Assembly (NCBI GenBank): GCA_002480525.1 | Contig: DLCH01000058.1 | Coordinates: 1-64,000, forward strand | Source: Gammaproteobacteria bacterium UBA7803 | GTDB lineage: Bacteria; Pseudomonadota; Gammaproteobacteria; Pseudomonadales; Azotimanducaceae | Length of the DNA: 64,000 nucleotides | Reading direction: 5' to 3' | In this document: piece after piece, positions 53,070-61,684 of the stretch | How positions within the stretch are numbered: position 1 is the first letter of the stretch | Layout of the letters: each line of letters opens with the position of its first letter | Position numbers and translations under genes: made by a program | Notes under the pieces: generated by a model | The model's input: only the letters and a program-made list of their open reading frames with translations | Databases searched by the model: none | Told to the model about the DNA's origin: nothing

Positions 53070-54503
53070 TCAGGGCGCGTCGAGCGGCCGGAACGCCTGG
53101 TCGCTGTCCGCCACCAGCCACACGAACATGGCCCAGGCCGCGACGTTCTGCGCCATCTCGTCCGGATCGATCTTGTCGAAGGTGTCGTCCGGCGTGTGGT
53201 GGAACTCGAAGTAGTCCTCACCGTTCTGATCGAGCCGCATGACCGGCATGCCCGCCGCCTGGAGCGGGCTCATGTCCGGCCCGCCGCCACTGTCGTTGCC
53301 GCCGCGGATGATGCCGAGGAAGGCGAGCTCCCGCTGCAGCGCCTCGACGAACGGCAGCGCGTGGGGCGCCACGTTGGAGCTGAGCCGCCACACCCGCCGC
53401 GCGCCGAAATCGGACTCGGAGCCGAGCACGTGGTCGTCCACCGTGCCGTCGGCGACCCGGGCTTCGGCATAGGCCCGGGCCCCGACCAGCCCCACCTCCT
53501 CGGCGCCGAACAGCACCAGCCGCACCGTGCGGCGCGGCCGCCGCGGCAGGTCGCGGATCAGCTTGGCGGCGGCGGTGACGATGCCCACGCCGGCACCGTC
53601 GTCCAGGGCACCGGTGCCGAGATCCCAGCTGTCGAGGTGGGCGCCGATGATGACGATCTCCTCGGGCGCGCCCGTCCCCGGGATCTCGGCGATGACGTTG
53701 CCGCTGGTGGTCTCCTCCCGCCAGTCCGCCGCGGTCTTCAGCCGCACGCGAATCGTCTCGCCCCGTGCGTGAATGCGCTCGATCTGGTCGGCGTCCGGGG
53801 CGGACACGGCCAGCGCCGGAATGCCCGCCCGGCGCCCCTCGGGGAAGCCCATCATGCCGGTATGAGGAAAGCGGTGGCTGGAGGTGCCCACGGAGCGGAT
53901 CAGCACCGCCGAGGCGCCGCGGTTCTCCGCCTCCAGCCAGGCGGTGCGGCGCTTGCGGTTGGCCCAGCCGTAACCTTCGCCGGTGCGCGTGGCCGTCATG
54001 CGGTCGTTGACGAACACCACCTTGCCGGCCAGAACGTCCTCGCCCGTCGCCGACGCCAGCAGATCGTCGAAGCTGTCGAAGAACGCGATCTCCGCCTCCA
54101 CCCCTTCCGGCGGCGTGCCGCCGGCGCCCCCCAGGGAGGTGGCGAACAGCGGCTGCGGATACGGCGCCACGATGGCAGCCTCCTCGTGCACCGACTCGCC
54201 CCGGGTCCACAGCGACAGCGGGAACGATTCCACCCGCACGTTGGCGAAGCCGAGTTCCTCCAGGGTCGCGACGGCCCAGTCCCGGGCCCGCGCCTCCTGG
54301 GCCGTGCCCGCCAGCCGGGGGCCGACCTCGGTGGTCAGATCCCGGGTGATCCGGTAGGCCAGGTCGCTCGCCAGCGCCCGGTCGGCGAGCTGCCGGGCGG
54401 TCGCCCGGGCCTCATCGGTGAACACGGGTGGCGCCACCTGGGCGGCGGTGGTCAGGGTGCAGGTCAACAGCAGCAGGGCCGCGGGCAGTCGCAGTCGGGG
54501 CAT
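53070..54503 (-). CDS. Exported M28 family metallopeptidase
   Basis: A 477-residue secreted zinc peptidase of the carboxypeptidase Q-like M28 group. The signal peptide is within residues 1-22 (LRLPAALLLLTCTLTTAAQ). A PA domain-like insertion lies near 110-260. Metal ligands: His in GAHLDSWD, Asp in GALDDGAGVG, Glu-Glu in FGAEEVGL and His in YFEFHHTPDDTFD. The order and spacing are normal. It probably releases amino acids or dipeptides from peptides outside the cytoplasm. The start is chosen where the signal peptide begins. Confidence 0.9.
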   Translation of the reverse strand: MPRLRLPAALLLLTCTLTTAAQVAPPVFTDEARATARQLADRALASDLAYRITRDLTTEVGPRLAGTAQEARARDWAVATLEELGFANVRVESFPLSLWTRGESVHEEAAIVAPYPQPLFATSLGGAGGTPPEGVEAEIAFFDSFDDLLASATGEDVLAGKVVFVNDRMTATRTGEGYGWANRKRRTAWLEAENRGASAVLIRSVGTSSHRFPHTGMMGFPEGRRAGIPALAVSAPDADQIERIHARGETIRVRLKTAADWREETTSGNVIAEIPGTGAPEEIVIIGAHLDSWDLGTGALDDGAGVGIVTAAAKLIRDLPRRPRRTVRLVLFGAEEVGLVGARAYAEARVADGTVDDHVLGSESDFGARRVWRLSSNVAPHALPFVEALQRELAFLGIIRGGNDSGGGPDMSPLQAAGMPVMRLDQNGEDYFEFHHTPDDTFDKIDPDEMAQNVAAWAMFVWLVADSDQAFRPLDAP

Positions 54504-54636
54504 GGGTCCTCTCGGCGTCCGGATCAGCCCCAACCCTACCCGAATACGTCCCGGCGACCCAGTGGGCGACCGTTTCCCACCCCCCGCCCGTTGTGCAACA
54601 CTCGAGCGCACGCATGCATCGACAGGGGAGAGAGGC

Positions 54637-55872
54637 ATGAAGTTCGGCATTTTCTACGAGCATCAGCTACCGCGGGACTGGGACGAGCAGAGCGAGCACC
54701 GGCTGTTCAAGCAGTCCCTGGATCAGATCGAGCTGGCCGACCGGCTCGGCTTCGACTACGCCTGGGAGGTCGAGCATCACTTTCTCGAGGAGTATTCGCA
54801 CTCCTCCGCGCCGGAGGTGTTCCTCGGCGCCGCCAGCCAGCGCACCAAGCAGATCCGCCTGGGCCACGGCATCATCCAGCTCACCACCAACCACCCGGCC
54901 CGGGTGGCAGAAAAGGTGGCGACCCTCGACCTGCTGTCGGACGGCCGGGTCGAACTCGGCCTCGGCGAAGGCGCCTCGGTGACCGAGCTGCACCCGTTCA
55001 ACCTGCGTTTCCGCGACAAGCGCGACGTCTGGGAGGACGCGGTGCGCGCCACCCTGCCGATGTTCTGGAATCACGGCTGGGAATACGACGGCGAGTTCTT
55101 CAAGTTCCCGCTGCGGGCGGTGGTGCCGAAGCCGCTGCAGAAACCCCATCCGCCGCTGTGGGTGGCCTGTTCCCAGCTCGACACCATCAAGTACGCCGCC
55201 CACCGCGGCATGGGCGCGCTGTGCTTCAAGTTCGCCGACCTGGATGCCGCCCGGGCCTGGGTCAACGCGTACTACAACACCTTCCTGCGGCACCAGGAGA
55301 AGCTCTGCGAGTACCAGGCCAATCCGAACATCGCCGTGGTGGCCGGCTTCATGTGCTGCGAGACCGACGAGGAGGCCTGGCAGAAGGCCGACGGCTGGAC
55401 CTTCTTCCAGTTCGCGCTCCAGCTCTACAACAAGGAAGGCCCCTTCGAGCCCGGCACCGTCAACTTCTGGGAACGCTATCTCGAGTGGAAGCAGACCCCG
55501 GCCGGCCAGAAGCGCACGGGCAGCGAGCTGATCGGCTCCCCGGAGACCATCCGCGAGCGCCTCGCCGAGCTCGAGGCCGCCAACGTCGACCAGGTCATCC
55601 TGCTCAATCAGGCGGGCAAGAACACCCACCAGGACATCTGCGACAGCCTGAAGCTGTTCGCCGAGACGGTGATGCCGGAATTCCAGGGCCGCGAGGACGA
55701 GCACCAGGCCTGGAAGCAGTCCGTGCTCGCCGGGGAGGTCGAGCTCGAGGACATCGACACCGAGCCGTTCAACGTCACCCGGGGCCGCAAGCCGACCCTG
55801 CCGTCGACCAGGGAGCAGCGCGACATGGTGGCCGGCGCCGTCGGCCGCCCGGATTCGCAATCAGCCGGCTGA
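54637..55872 (+). CDS. Luciferase-like (LLM) flavin-dependent oxidoreductase
   Basis: A 411-residue bacterial-luciferase-family TIM-barrel protein using FMNH2 or F420. The N-terminus KFGIFYEHQLPRDW, LGFDYAWEVEHHF and IQLTTNHPARVAEKVATLD are typical. It is longer than the usual 330 residues because of a central insertion and a C-terminal tail. GGGGAGAGAGG precedes the ATG at 54637; earlier starts run through the divergent promoter. It is followed 11 bases later by an amidohydrolase-2 gene, a pairing seen in catabolic clusters. Alkane or heterocycle monooxygenation are possibilities, not deductions. Confidence 0.87.
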   Translation: MKFGIFYEHQLPRDWDEQSEHRLFKQSLDQIELADRLGFDYAWEVEHHFLEEYSHSSAPEVFLGAASQRTKQIRLGHGIIQLTTNHPARVAEKVATLDLLSDGRVELGLGEGASVTELHPFNLRFRDKRDVWEDAVRATLPMFWNHGWEYDGEFFKFPLRAVVPKPLQKPHPPLWVACSQLDTIKYAAHRGMGALCFKFADLDAARAWVNAYYNTFLRHQEKLCEYQANPNIAVVAGFMCCETDEEAWQKADGWTFFQFALQLYNKEGPFEPGTVNFWERYLEWKQTPAGQKRTGSELIGSPETIRERLAELEAANVDQVILLNQAGKNTHQDICDSLKLFAETVMPEFQGREDEHQAWKQSVLAGEVELEDIDTEPFNVTRGRKPTLPSTREQRDMVAGAVGRPDSQSAG

Positions 55873-55883
55873 GGAACGCACCG

Positions 55884-57053
55884 ATGAGCGAAACGACCCC
55901 CTACACCGGCGGCCGCAAGATGTACGACGCCGACAGCCACGTGATGGAAACCCTGACCTGGCTGACGGACCATGCCACCGCCGAACAGCGCAACCTGATC
56001 GCACCCCTGGCCACCGAGAAGGGCGGCAAGGGGGTGCGCAAGGCCATCGCCCAGGCCGAGGCCCGGCGCGCCGATCCCGCGGCCACCCGCGAGCTGCTGG
56101 AACAGCCGCTGATCTCCGGCCCCAAGGGCTGGGCGGCGTACGGCGCCTCGACGCCGGAAGAGCGCTCCCACGCCCTCGACCTGCTCGGCTTCGAGAAGCA
56201 GCTCGTGTTCCCCACCTTCGCCATGGGTCAGTTCGCCGGCTCCAGCGACCCGGACAAGCTGTACGGCGGCACCGACATGCTGAACCGGGCCATGGGCAGC
56301 TTCTGCGCCGGCGACGAGCGCATGCTCGGCGTCGGCTTCGCCCCGCTGCTCGACCCCGGGCTGGCATTGGAAGCCGTCCGGCACGGCCTGAAGCAGGGGG
56401 TCCGGGCGTTCTGGCTGAAGTCAGACCCGGCCGGCGGGCGTTCGCCCTCCCACCTCGACTACGACCCGATCTGGGACCTGCTGGAGCGCGAGCGGGTGCC
56501 CATCGTGCTGCACATCGGCGGCGGCCGCGGACTCGACCGGGACTACCACGAAACCGGCCATCCCCCCGTCACCGACTGGCTCGGCGGCGGCGAGAACCTG
56601 CGCGGCAAGGACTACCACGCCATCTCCCACTCGCCCCAGAACTTTCTCACCGCGCTGATCTACGACCAGGTGTTCCAGCGCTTCCCCGAGCTGAAGTGCG
56701 GGGTCATCGAGCTCGGCGCCACCTGGGTGCCCGGGTTCCTGCGCATTCTCGACCAGGGCCACCGGGCGTTCCGCAAGGCGGAGCCGCTGCTCCAGAGCCT
56801 GGAGCTCACGCCCTCGGAGTTCTTCCGCCGGCAGGTCCGCGTGAGCCTGTTTCCCTACGAGGACGCCGGCTGGCTCATCGACCAGGCGGGCGCGGAGATC
56901 TTCATGTTCGCCTCGGACTATCCCCACCCGGAGGGCGGGCGGGACCCCATCGGCCGGTTCGACGCGAGCCTCGACGAGGCAGCCGTCCCCGCCGCATCGA
57001 GGGACCGGTTCTACCATGGCAACTTCGCGGACATGTTCCACCTGCCGGCGTGA
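55884..57053 (+). CDS. Amidohydrolase-2 family metal-dependent hydrolase/decarboxylase
   Basis: A 389-residue TIM-barrel amidohydrolase of the ACMSD/LigW type. The metal motif DADSHVME at residues 14-21 is the D-x-D-S-H form. VLHIGGGRG and YHAISHSPQNF supply later ligands, and FASDYPHPEGGRDP near 340 carries the active-site Asp. Members decarboxylate aromatic acids or hydrolyse lactones; the sequence does not say which. It overlaps the next gene by 38 bases and belongs to a run of plus-strand genes starting with the LLM oxidoreductase. Confidence 0.87.
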   Translation: MSETTPYTGGRKMYDADSHVMETLTWLTDHATAEQRNLIAPLATEKGGKGVRKAIAQAEARRADPAATRELLEQPLISGPKGWAAYGASTPEERSHALDLLGFEKQLVFPTFAMGQFAGSSDPDKLYGGTDMLNRAMGSFCAGDERMLGVGFAPLLDPGLALEAVRHGLKQGVRAFWLKSDPAGGRSPSHLDYDPIWDLLERERVPIVLHIGGGRGLDRDYHETGHPPVTDWLGGGENLRGKDYHAISHSPQNFLTALIYDQVFQRFPELKCGVIELGATWVPGFLRILDQGHRAFRKAEPLLQSLELTPSEFFRRQVRVSLFPYEDAGWLIDQAGAEIFMFASDYPHPEGGRDPIGRFDASLDEAAVPAASRDRFYHGNFADMFHLPA

Positions 57054-57750
57054 CCGGCGGCGCCCGCGGCGGGGACGCGGATCTACCGTCCTCGCCTGCC
57101 TGCTGCTGATCGCCTTCGCCGACGCCGCCGTGGCCGGACGGTTCGTCTGCGAGCCGGTGGACGAGCGCACGCCCGGGCACTCCCGGGCCGTGCACGTGCT
57201 GCAGGCGGCGCTGCCCTCGGCGCCGGCGGAGATCCGCTACTGCCGGGGCCCCAGCCCCCGCTGGGTGGCCCGGTGGAACCCCTTCGAGTCCCGGGACGGC
57301 TGGCGGCTGTTCGCCACGGCCGTCTGCTTCGACCGGGACGACCCGGTGCAGTGTCGGGTCGAGCGCCACGCGGCCGTCGCCGGCTCCCACCAGGTGATCG
57401 ACCTGCCCTACCCCATCGCCCTGGACCGGGTGATCGGGCTGTTCGCGGCCGCGACCCGGGACCACCCCGACGCGGAGGTCACGGAGATCAGCTACGAGGA
57501 AGTGACCGACGGCGGCGTCTGGTCGGCGGAGGCCTACGGCTACCAGGTCAGGCTGATGGAGGCGCCGGACTACGAAGGCGGCAACATTCCCGTCTACCGG
57601 CGGGCCTGTCCGGACCCCTGCCGATGGTTCACCGATCCCGACGAGCGCACCGCCTTCTGGATGGGCGGGAGCGGCGACGTCGTCCTGCGCGCCCGCCGGC
57701 GCGACGCCGGGGACCCGATGATCGACTTTCTGTACTACCTCGGCCGATGA
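57016..57750 (+). CDS. Secreted protein of unknown family, paralogue A
   Basis: A 244-residue protein I do not recognise. A long basic N-terminus precedes a hydrophobic stretch (TVLACLLLIAFADAAVAG, residues 24-41), probably a signal peptide. The mature part contains several Cys (near 45, 75, 102, 113, 198 and 202). The block DGGVWSAEAYGYQV...VYRRACPDPCRW matches the next gene. No ATG, GTG or TTG other than 57016 precedes the signal segment, so the 38-base overlap with the amidohydrolase appears real. Its stop overlaps the next start as ATGA. An envelope role with disulfides is inferred. Confidence 0.65.
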   Translation: MATSRTCSTCRRDRRRPRRGRGSTVLACLLLIAFADAAVAGRFVCEPVDERTPGHSRAVHVLQAALPSAPAEIRYCRGPSPRWVARWNPFESRDGWRLFATAVCFDRDDPVQCRVERHAAVAGSHQVIDLPYPIALDRVIGLFAAATRDHPDAEVTEISYEEVTDGGVWSAEAYGYQVRLMEAPDYEGGNIPVYRRACPDPCRWFTDPDERTAFWMGGSGDVVLRARRRDAGDPMIDFLYYLGR

Positions 57751-58334
57751 ACCTGCTCGCCGCGGCCTGGATTCTGCTTCAGCCGGTCGCCCCCGCCGCC
57801 GACGCGGGCTGCCTGGACGCCGCTGCCGCAGACCCGGTGGCCGCCCGCGTGGTGGCGCGCCTGGCCGCCGAGCTGTCCGCGCCGCCGGCGCGGGTGCTGG
57901 CCTGCCCGGATGGACGCTGGGAGGTTCGCTGGCCGAACTACCAGCAGCACGGCGACTGGCGCAAATCCGCCCGGGGCCACTGCCGCAGCCGGCCCGGCCC
58001 CGACGGTGTGGTGCTCGATCGCTGCCGCGTCGCCATCGATGCGCACCATCCCGGCCTGCCCCACCCCATCCGGCTCGGCCACGACCTGCCCCTGAGCCGG
58101 GTGCGCGAGGTGGTCGACGTCCTGGCGGGCGGGCTGCCGCCCGACCAGCGGATCTGGCAACTCGACTTCACCACCGTGCGCGACGGCGGCGCCTGGTCCG
58201 AGGAGCACTACGGCTACGAGGCGCAGACCGTCCGCGCCGGCGGGGGTTCCGGCCACGTCCTGCGCGTCTATCGGGACTGCGCGCCATCGCCGTGTGTGTG
58301 GGCCTGGCGCAAGATCTCCGAATGGGTGAGCTGA
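57747..58334 (+). CDS. Secreted protein of unknown family, paralogue B
   Basis: A 195-residue protein of the same family as the preceding gene. A short signal-like segment (residues 2-20, NLLAAAWILLQPVAPAADA) precedes a Cys-containing domain. Shared landmarks with A, in order: Cys followed by RW and VRW/ARW, DWR/GWR, a Cys pair, RCRV/QCRV, HPIRLGHDLPLSRV against YPIALDRV, DGGAWSEEHYGYEA and VYRDCAPSPCVW. It lacks the C-terminal 40 residues of A. Tandem duplication of one ancestral secreted protein is the simplest reading. Function unknown. Confidence 0.7.
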   Translation: MNLLAAAWILLQPVAPAADAGCLDAAAADPVAARVVARLAAELSAPPARVLACPDGRWEVRWPNYQQHGDWRKSARGHCRSRPGPDGVVLDRCRVAIDAHHPGLPHPIRLGHDLPLSRVREVVDVLAGGLPPDQRIWQLDFTTVRDGGAWSEEHYGYEAQTVRAGGGSGHVLRVYRDCAPSPCVWAWRKISEWVS

Positions 58335-58422
58335 CCCTGGGGTTCTGCCGGCCTGCTGGCGACGGGCATCGTGGGCGCGTGCGTACAACTACGCATGGCA
58401 GCCCGGATCCCCGCTGCACACC

Positions 58423-59709
58423 ATGGACCGCATGAATGATGCCCCAACCAGCGCGCCCGCCAAGCCGGCCGGCCAGGCGCCTGCGGACATGACCCGGGAC
58501 GTGCAGGCGACCCTGCGCGCCGAGCATGGCCGCAGCCGCCTGACGATCGCCGCGTGGCTGGGGGCGGCGCTGGCCGCCGCCGCCCTGCTGTTCTGGTGGC
58601 TGCGTCCGGTGGAGCAGGCCGTGCAGTGGCGCACCGAGACCGTCGACCGCGGCGACATGGTGCTGACCGCCACCGCCACCGGCAATCTCGCGCCCATGCG
58701 GGAGATCAGCATCGGCGCCGAGATCTCGGGGCGCATCGAGGAGGTGCTGGTGGCGGAGAACGATGCCGTCGCCCGCGGCGACGTGCTGGCGCGCTTCGAC
58801 ACCGAGGAGCTCACGGTCACCCTGGCCCAGGCGGAGGCGCGGCTGGCGCTGGCCATCGCCAGCGTCGCCGAGAACGAAGCGACCCTGGCCGAGGCCCGGC
58901 TCAACGAACGACGTACCGAGGAGGTCGTGACCAGGAACCTGGCCTCCGACGCGGACCTCGACGCCGCCCGGGCGGCCCGCGAGCGGGCGGCGGCCAGAGT
59001 CACCTCCGCCCGCGCGTCGGTGCGCGAGGCGGAAGCCGCGGTCTCGGTGGCGCGGACCCGGCTGGACAAGGCGGTGATCGCGTCCCCCATCGACGGCGTC
59101 GTCCTGCAGCGCAACGTGGAGCCCGGCAACGCGGTGGCGGCGAACTTCCAGACCCCCCAGCTGTTTCTGCTGGCCGAGGACCTCGAGCGGATGAAGCTGG
59201 AGCTGGCGCTCGACGAGGCCGACGTCGGGCTGGTGTCCACCGGACAGCCTGCGGTGTTCAACGTCGACGCCTGGCCGGACGAGTCCTTCAACGCCCGGGT
59301 CCTCAAGGTCTACCTGTATCCGACCATCGAGAACAACGTGGTGACCTACACGGCGGTGCTGAGCGCCGACAATCCGGACGGCCGGCTGCGCCCGGGGATG
59401 ACGGCGACCGCGACGATCACCACCGGCATCCGCGAGCAGGTCGTGCGCGTGCCCAACGCCGCGCTCCGGTTCAAGCCGCCGGACGACGAATCGCGCGGCG
59501 GCATCGTCATCGGCCCGCCGGGGATGGCCCGCCAGCGCGACGACGCCGGCCCCGGCAACACCGTGTGGGTACTGCGGGACGGTGCGCCGGCGCGGGTGCT
59601 GGTGCGCACCGGCCACACCGACGGACGCTACACGGAAGTCCCCGGCTCCGAGCTGACCCCGGGCGATGCGATCATCGTCGGCGCCGGCACCCGGGCCGGG
59701 GCCGGGTAG
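58423..59709 (+). CDS. MacA-like periplasmic adaptor (HlyD/RND membrane-fusion protein)
   Basis: A 428-residue adaptor of a tripartite macrolide-type efflux system. One membrane segment (residues 42-62, TIAAWLGAALAAAALLFWWL) anchors it. Lipoyl/barrel halves flank an alpha-helical hairpin (residues 140-215) with the Ala/Glu-rich heptads expected of MacA. SPIDGVVLQRNVEPGNAV is the C-terminal lipoyl half. A second ATG at 58432 is equally possible as start. It is followed by the ATPase gene 20 bases on. The substrate could be a peptide, lipid or drug. Confidence 0.88.
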   Translation: MDRMNDAPTSAPAKPAGQAPADMTRDVQATLRAEHGRSRLTIAAWLGAALAAAALLFWWLRPVEQAVQWRTETVDRGDMVLTATATGNLAPMREISIGAEISGRIEEVLVAENDAVARGDVLARFDTEELTVTLAQAEARLALAIASVAENEATLAEARLNERRTEEVVTRNLASDADLDAARAARERAAARVTSARASVREAEAAVSVARTRLDKAVIASPIDGVVLQRNVEPGNAVAANFQTPQLFLLAEDLERMKLELALDEADVGLVSTGQPAVFNVDAWPDESFNARVLKVYLYPTIENNVVTYTAVLSADNPDGRLRPGMTATATITTGIREQVVRVPNAALRFKPPDDESRGGIVIGPPGMARQRDDAGPGNTVWVLRDGAPARVLVRTGHTDGRYTEVPGSELTPGDAIIVGAGTRAGAG

Positions 59710-59728
59710 CCGGCCTCATGACGACGTC

Positions 59729-60451
59729 ATGAGCAGCCACGCCCGGCCGGCCGCCGAACCGGCGCCGGTGATCCTCGAGATGGCCGGCATCTTCAAGATC
59801 TACGGCAGCGGCGCCGCCGAGGTGCGGGCGCTGGACGGCGTGGACCTGGCGATCCGCGCCGGCGAATTCGTCGCCGTCATGGGGCCGAGCGGGTCTGGCA
59901 AGTCCACCTGCATGAACATCCTCGGCTGCCTGGACGTCCCCACCGCCGGCAGCTACCGCTTCCACGGGGTCGACGTGAGCGCGCTCCACCGGGACGAGCT
60001 GGCCCTGCTGCGCCGGCACTACATGGGCTTCGTGTTCCAGAGCTTCAATCTGCTGCCACGGGTGCACGCGCTTGGCAACGTGGAGCTGCCGCTGGTCTAT
60101 CAGGGCGTCCGGCCGGCGGCCCGCCGGGCCCGGGCCCTGGCGGCGCTCGAGGCCGTGCACCTCGGCGACCGCGCCGGCGCCGTGCCCAGCCAGCTTTCCG
60201 GCGGTCAGCAGCAGCGGGTCGCCATCGCCCGGGCGCTGGTCACGGAGCCGTCGCTGCTGCTGGCCGACGAGCCCACGGGGAATCTCGACACGGCGACGGC
60301 CGGGGACATCATGTCGCTGCTGGAGTCGCTGCGCCGGGAGCGGCGGATCACCATCGTCATGGTCACCCACGAGCCGGACATCGCCGCCCACGCCGAGCGC
60401 GTGCTGCAGTTCGTCGACGGACGTCTGGTGCGGGACGGGCCGCCGGCGTGA
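59729..60451 (+). CDS. MacB-type ABC transporter ATP-binding protein
   Basis: A 240-residue ATPase of the MacB/LolD group. Walker A GPSGSGKST is near 51-59, the Q-loop lies in FVFQSFNLLP, the signature is LSGGQQQRVAIARAL and Walker B ends LLADEPTGNLD. All catalytic residues are intact. It supplies energy to the permease encoded by the next gene, with which it overlaps by GTGA. The ATG at 59729 has no strong Shine-Dalgarno; longer in-frame starts run back into the adaptor gene. Confidence 0.92.
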   Translation: MSSHARPAAEPAPVILEMAGIFKIYGSGAAEVRALDGVDLAIRAGEFVAVMGPSGSGKSTCMNILGCLDVPTAGSYRFHGVDVSALHRDELALLRRHYMGFVFQSFNLLPRVHALGNVELPLVYQGVRPAARRARALAALEAVHLGDRAGAVPSQLSGGQQQRVAIARALVTEPSLLLADEPTGNLDTATAGDIMSLLESLRRERRITIVMVTHEPDIAAHAERVLQFVDGRLVRDGPPA

Positions 60452-61656
60452 GGCCCGTCGACACGCTGGTCATCGCCGTCCAGGCGATCGGGCGCAACAA
60501 GCTCCGGTCGTTTCTGACCGCCCTGGGGATCATCATCGGCGTTGCCAGCGTGGTGGTGATGGTGCACCTGGGCAGGTCCGCCACCCGCGCGGTGACCGAG
60601 GAAATCGCCAGCATCGGCTCGAACCTGCTGTTCGTGATGCCGGGTACCTCCCAGCGCGGACCCGGCGGCCTGCGCATCCCCGCCGAGCCCTTCGAGCTGG
60701 CCGACGCCGAGGCGATCGAGCGGGAGGTGCCGGGCGTGGTGGTCGCGCCGTCGCTGTCCCGCTCCGCCACGGTGGTCTACGGCAACGCCAACGAGTCCGT
60801 CAGCGTCGAGGGCACCACCAACGCCTACTTCGAGGTGCGCAATCACCCGCTGGCGTACGGCCGGCCCTTCGAGCCGGCGGAGGTCCGGTCCGGCGCGGCG
60901 GTCTGCATCATCGGGCAGACGCTGGTCGACGACATGTACCTCGACGCCACACCGCTCGGCTCCACGCTGCGGGTCGGGCGCACCGCCTGCCGGGTGGTCG
61001 GCGTGCTCAGCGCCAAGGGTACCTCCATGGGGCAGGACCGCGACCGGACCGTGCTCATGCCCATCAAGACCGTGCAGCGCCGCCTGGCCGGCGAGCTGGA
61101 CGTGAACGTCATGTACGTGTCCGCGCTCGTCGACGGCACCACCCCGCGCGTGCAGGACGACATCGAGGCGCTGCTGCGCCAGCGGCGCCGGATCGCGCCC
61201 GGAGCGGAGGACGACTTCAACGTCCGGGATACCCAGGACGTGGCCGACGCCCTGGAGCGCACCACCAACACGCTGACCGTGCTGCTCGGCGCCATCGCCG
61301 CGGTCTCGCTGCTGGTGGGCGGGATCGGCATCATGAACATCATGCTGGTGTCGGTCACCGAGCGGACCCGGGAGATCGGCATCCGGCTGGCGATCGGCGC
61401 ACGCACGGCGGACGTGCTGACTCAGTTCCTGGTGGAGTCCGTGGTGCTGTCCACCATCGGCGGGATCATCGGCCTGGCGATCGGCATGAGCGCGACCTGG
61501 CTGGCCACCGCGCAGCTCGATCTGCCGTTCGTGCTGTCGCCGGGCACCATGGCCCTGGGCTTCGGCTTCTCCGTGTTCATCGGCGTGCTGTTCGGCTTCA
61601 TACCCGCGCGCAAGGCGGCGCACCTGAATCCCATCGACGCGCTGCGGCACGAGTGA
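60448..61656 (+). CDS. MacB-type ABC transporter permease (FtsX family)
   Basis: A 402-residue inner-membrane permease. One membrane segment (TLVIAVQAIGRNKLRSFLTAL...VASVVVMVHL, near 20-42) precedes a large periplasmic MacB-type domain (about 45-270). Three further segments follow, with the FtsX signature GGIGIMNIMLVSVTERTREIGIRLAIGA. It is separate from the ATPase, unlike E. coli MacB, where they are fused. Together with the adaptor it forms a MacAB-like system that needs an outer-membrane TolC partner, not present here. Starts with GTG overlapping the ATPase stop. Confidence 0.92.
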   Translation: MRPVDTLVIAVQAIGRNKLRSFLTALGIIIGVASVVVMVHLGRSATRAVTEEIASIGSNLLFVMPGTSQRGPGGLRIPAEPFELADAEAIEREVPGVVVAPSLSRSATVVYGNANESVSVEGTTNAYFEVRNHPLAYGRPFEPAEVRSGAAVCIIGQTLVDDMYLDATPLGSTLRVGRTACRVVGVLSAKGTSMGQDRDRTVLMPIKTVQRRLAGELDVNVMYVSALVDGTTPRVQDDIEALLRQRRRIAPGAEDDFNVRDTQDVADALERTTNTLTVLLGAIAAVSLLVGGIGIMNIMLVSVTERTREIGIRLAIGARTADVLTQFLVESVVLSTIGGIIGLAIGMSATWLATAQLDLPFVLSPGTMALGFGFSVFIGVLFGFIPARKAAHLNPIDALRHE

Positions 61657-61684
61657 CGCGCTCGACGCGGGCGCCTGGCCGGCG

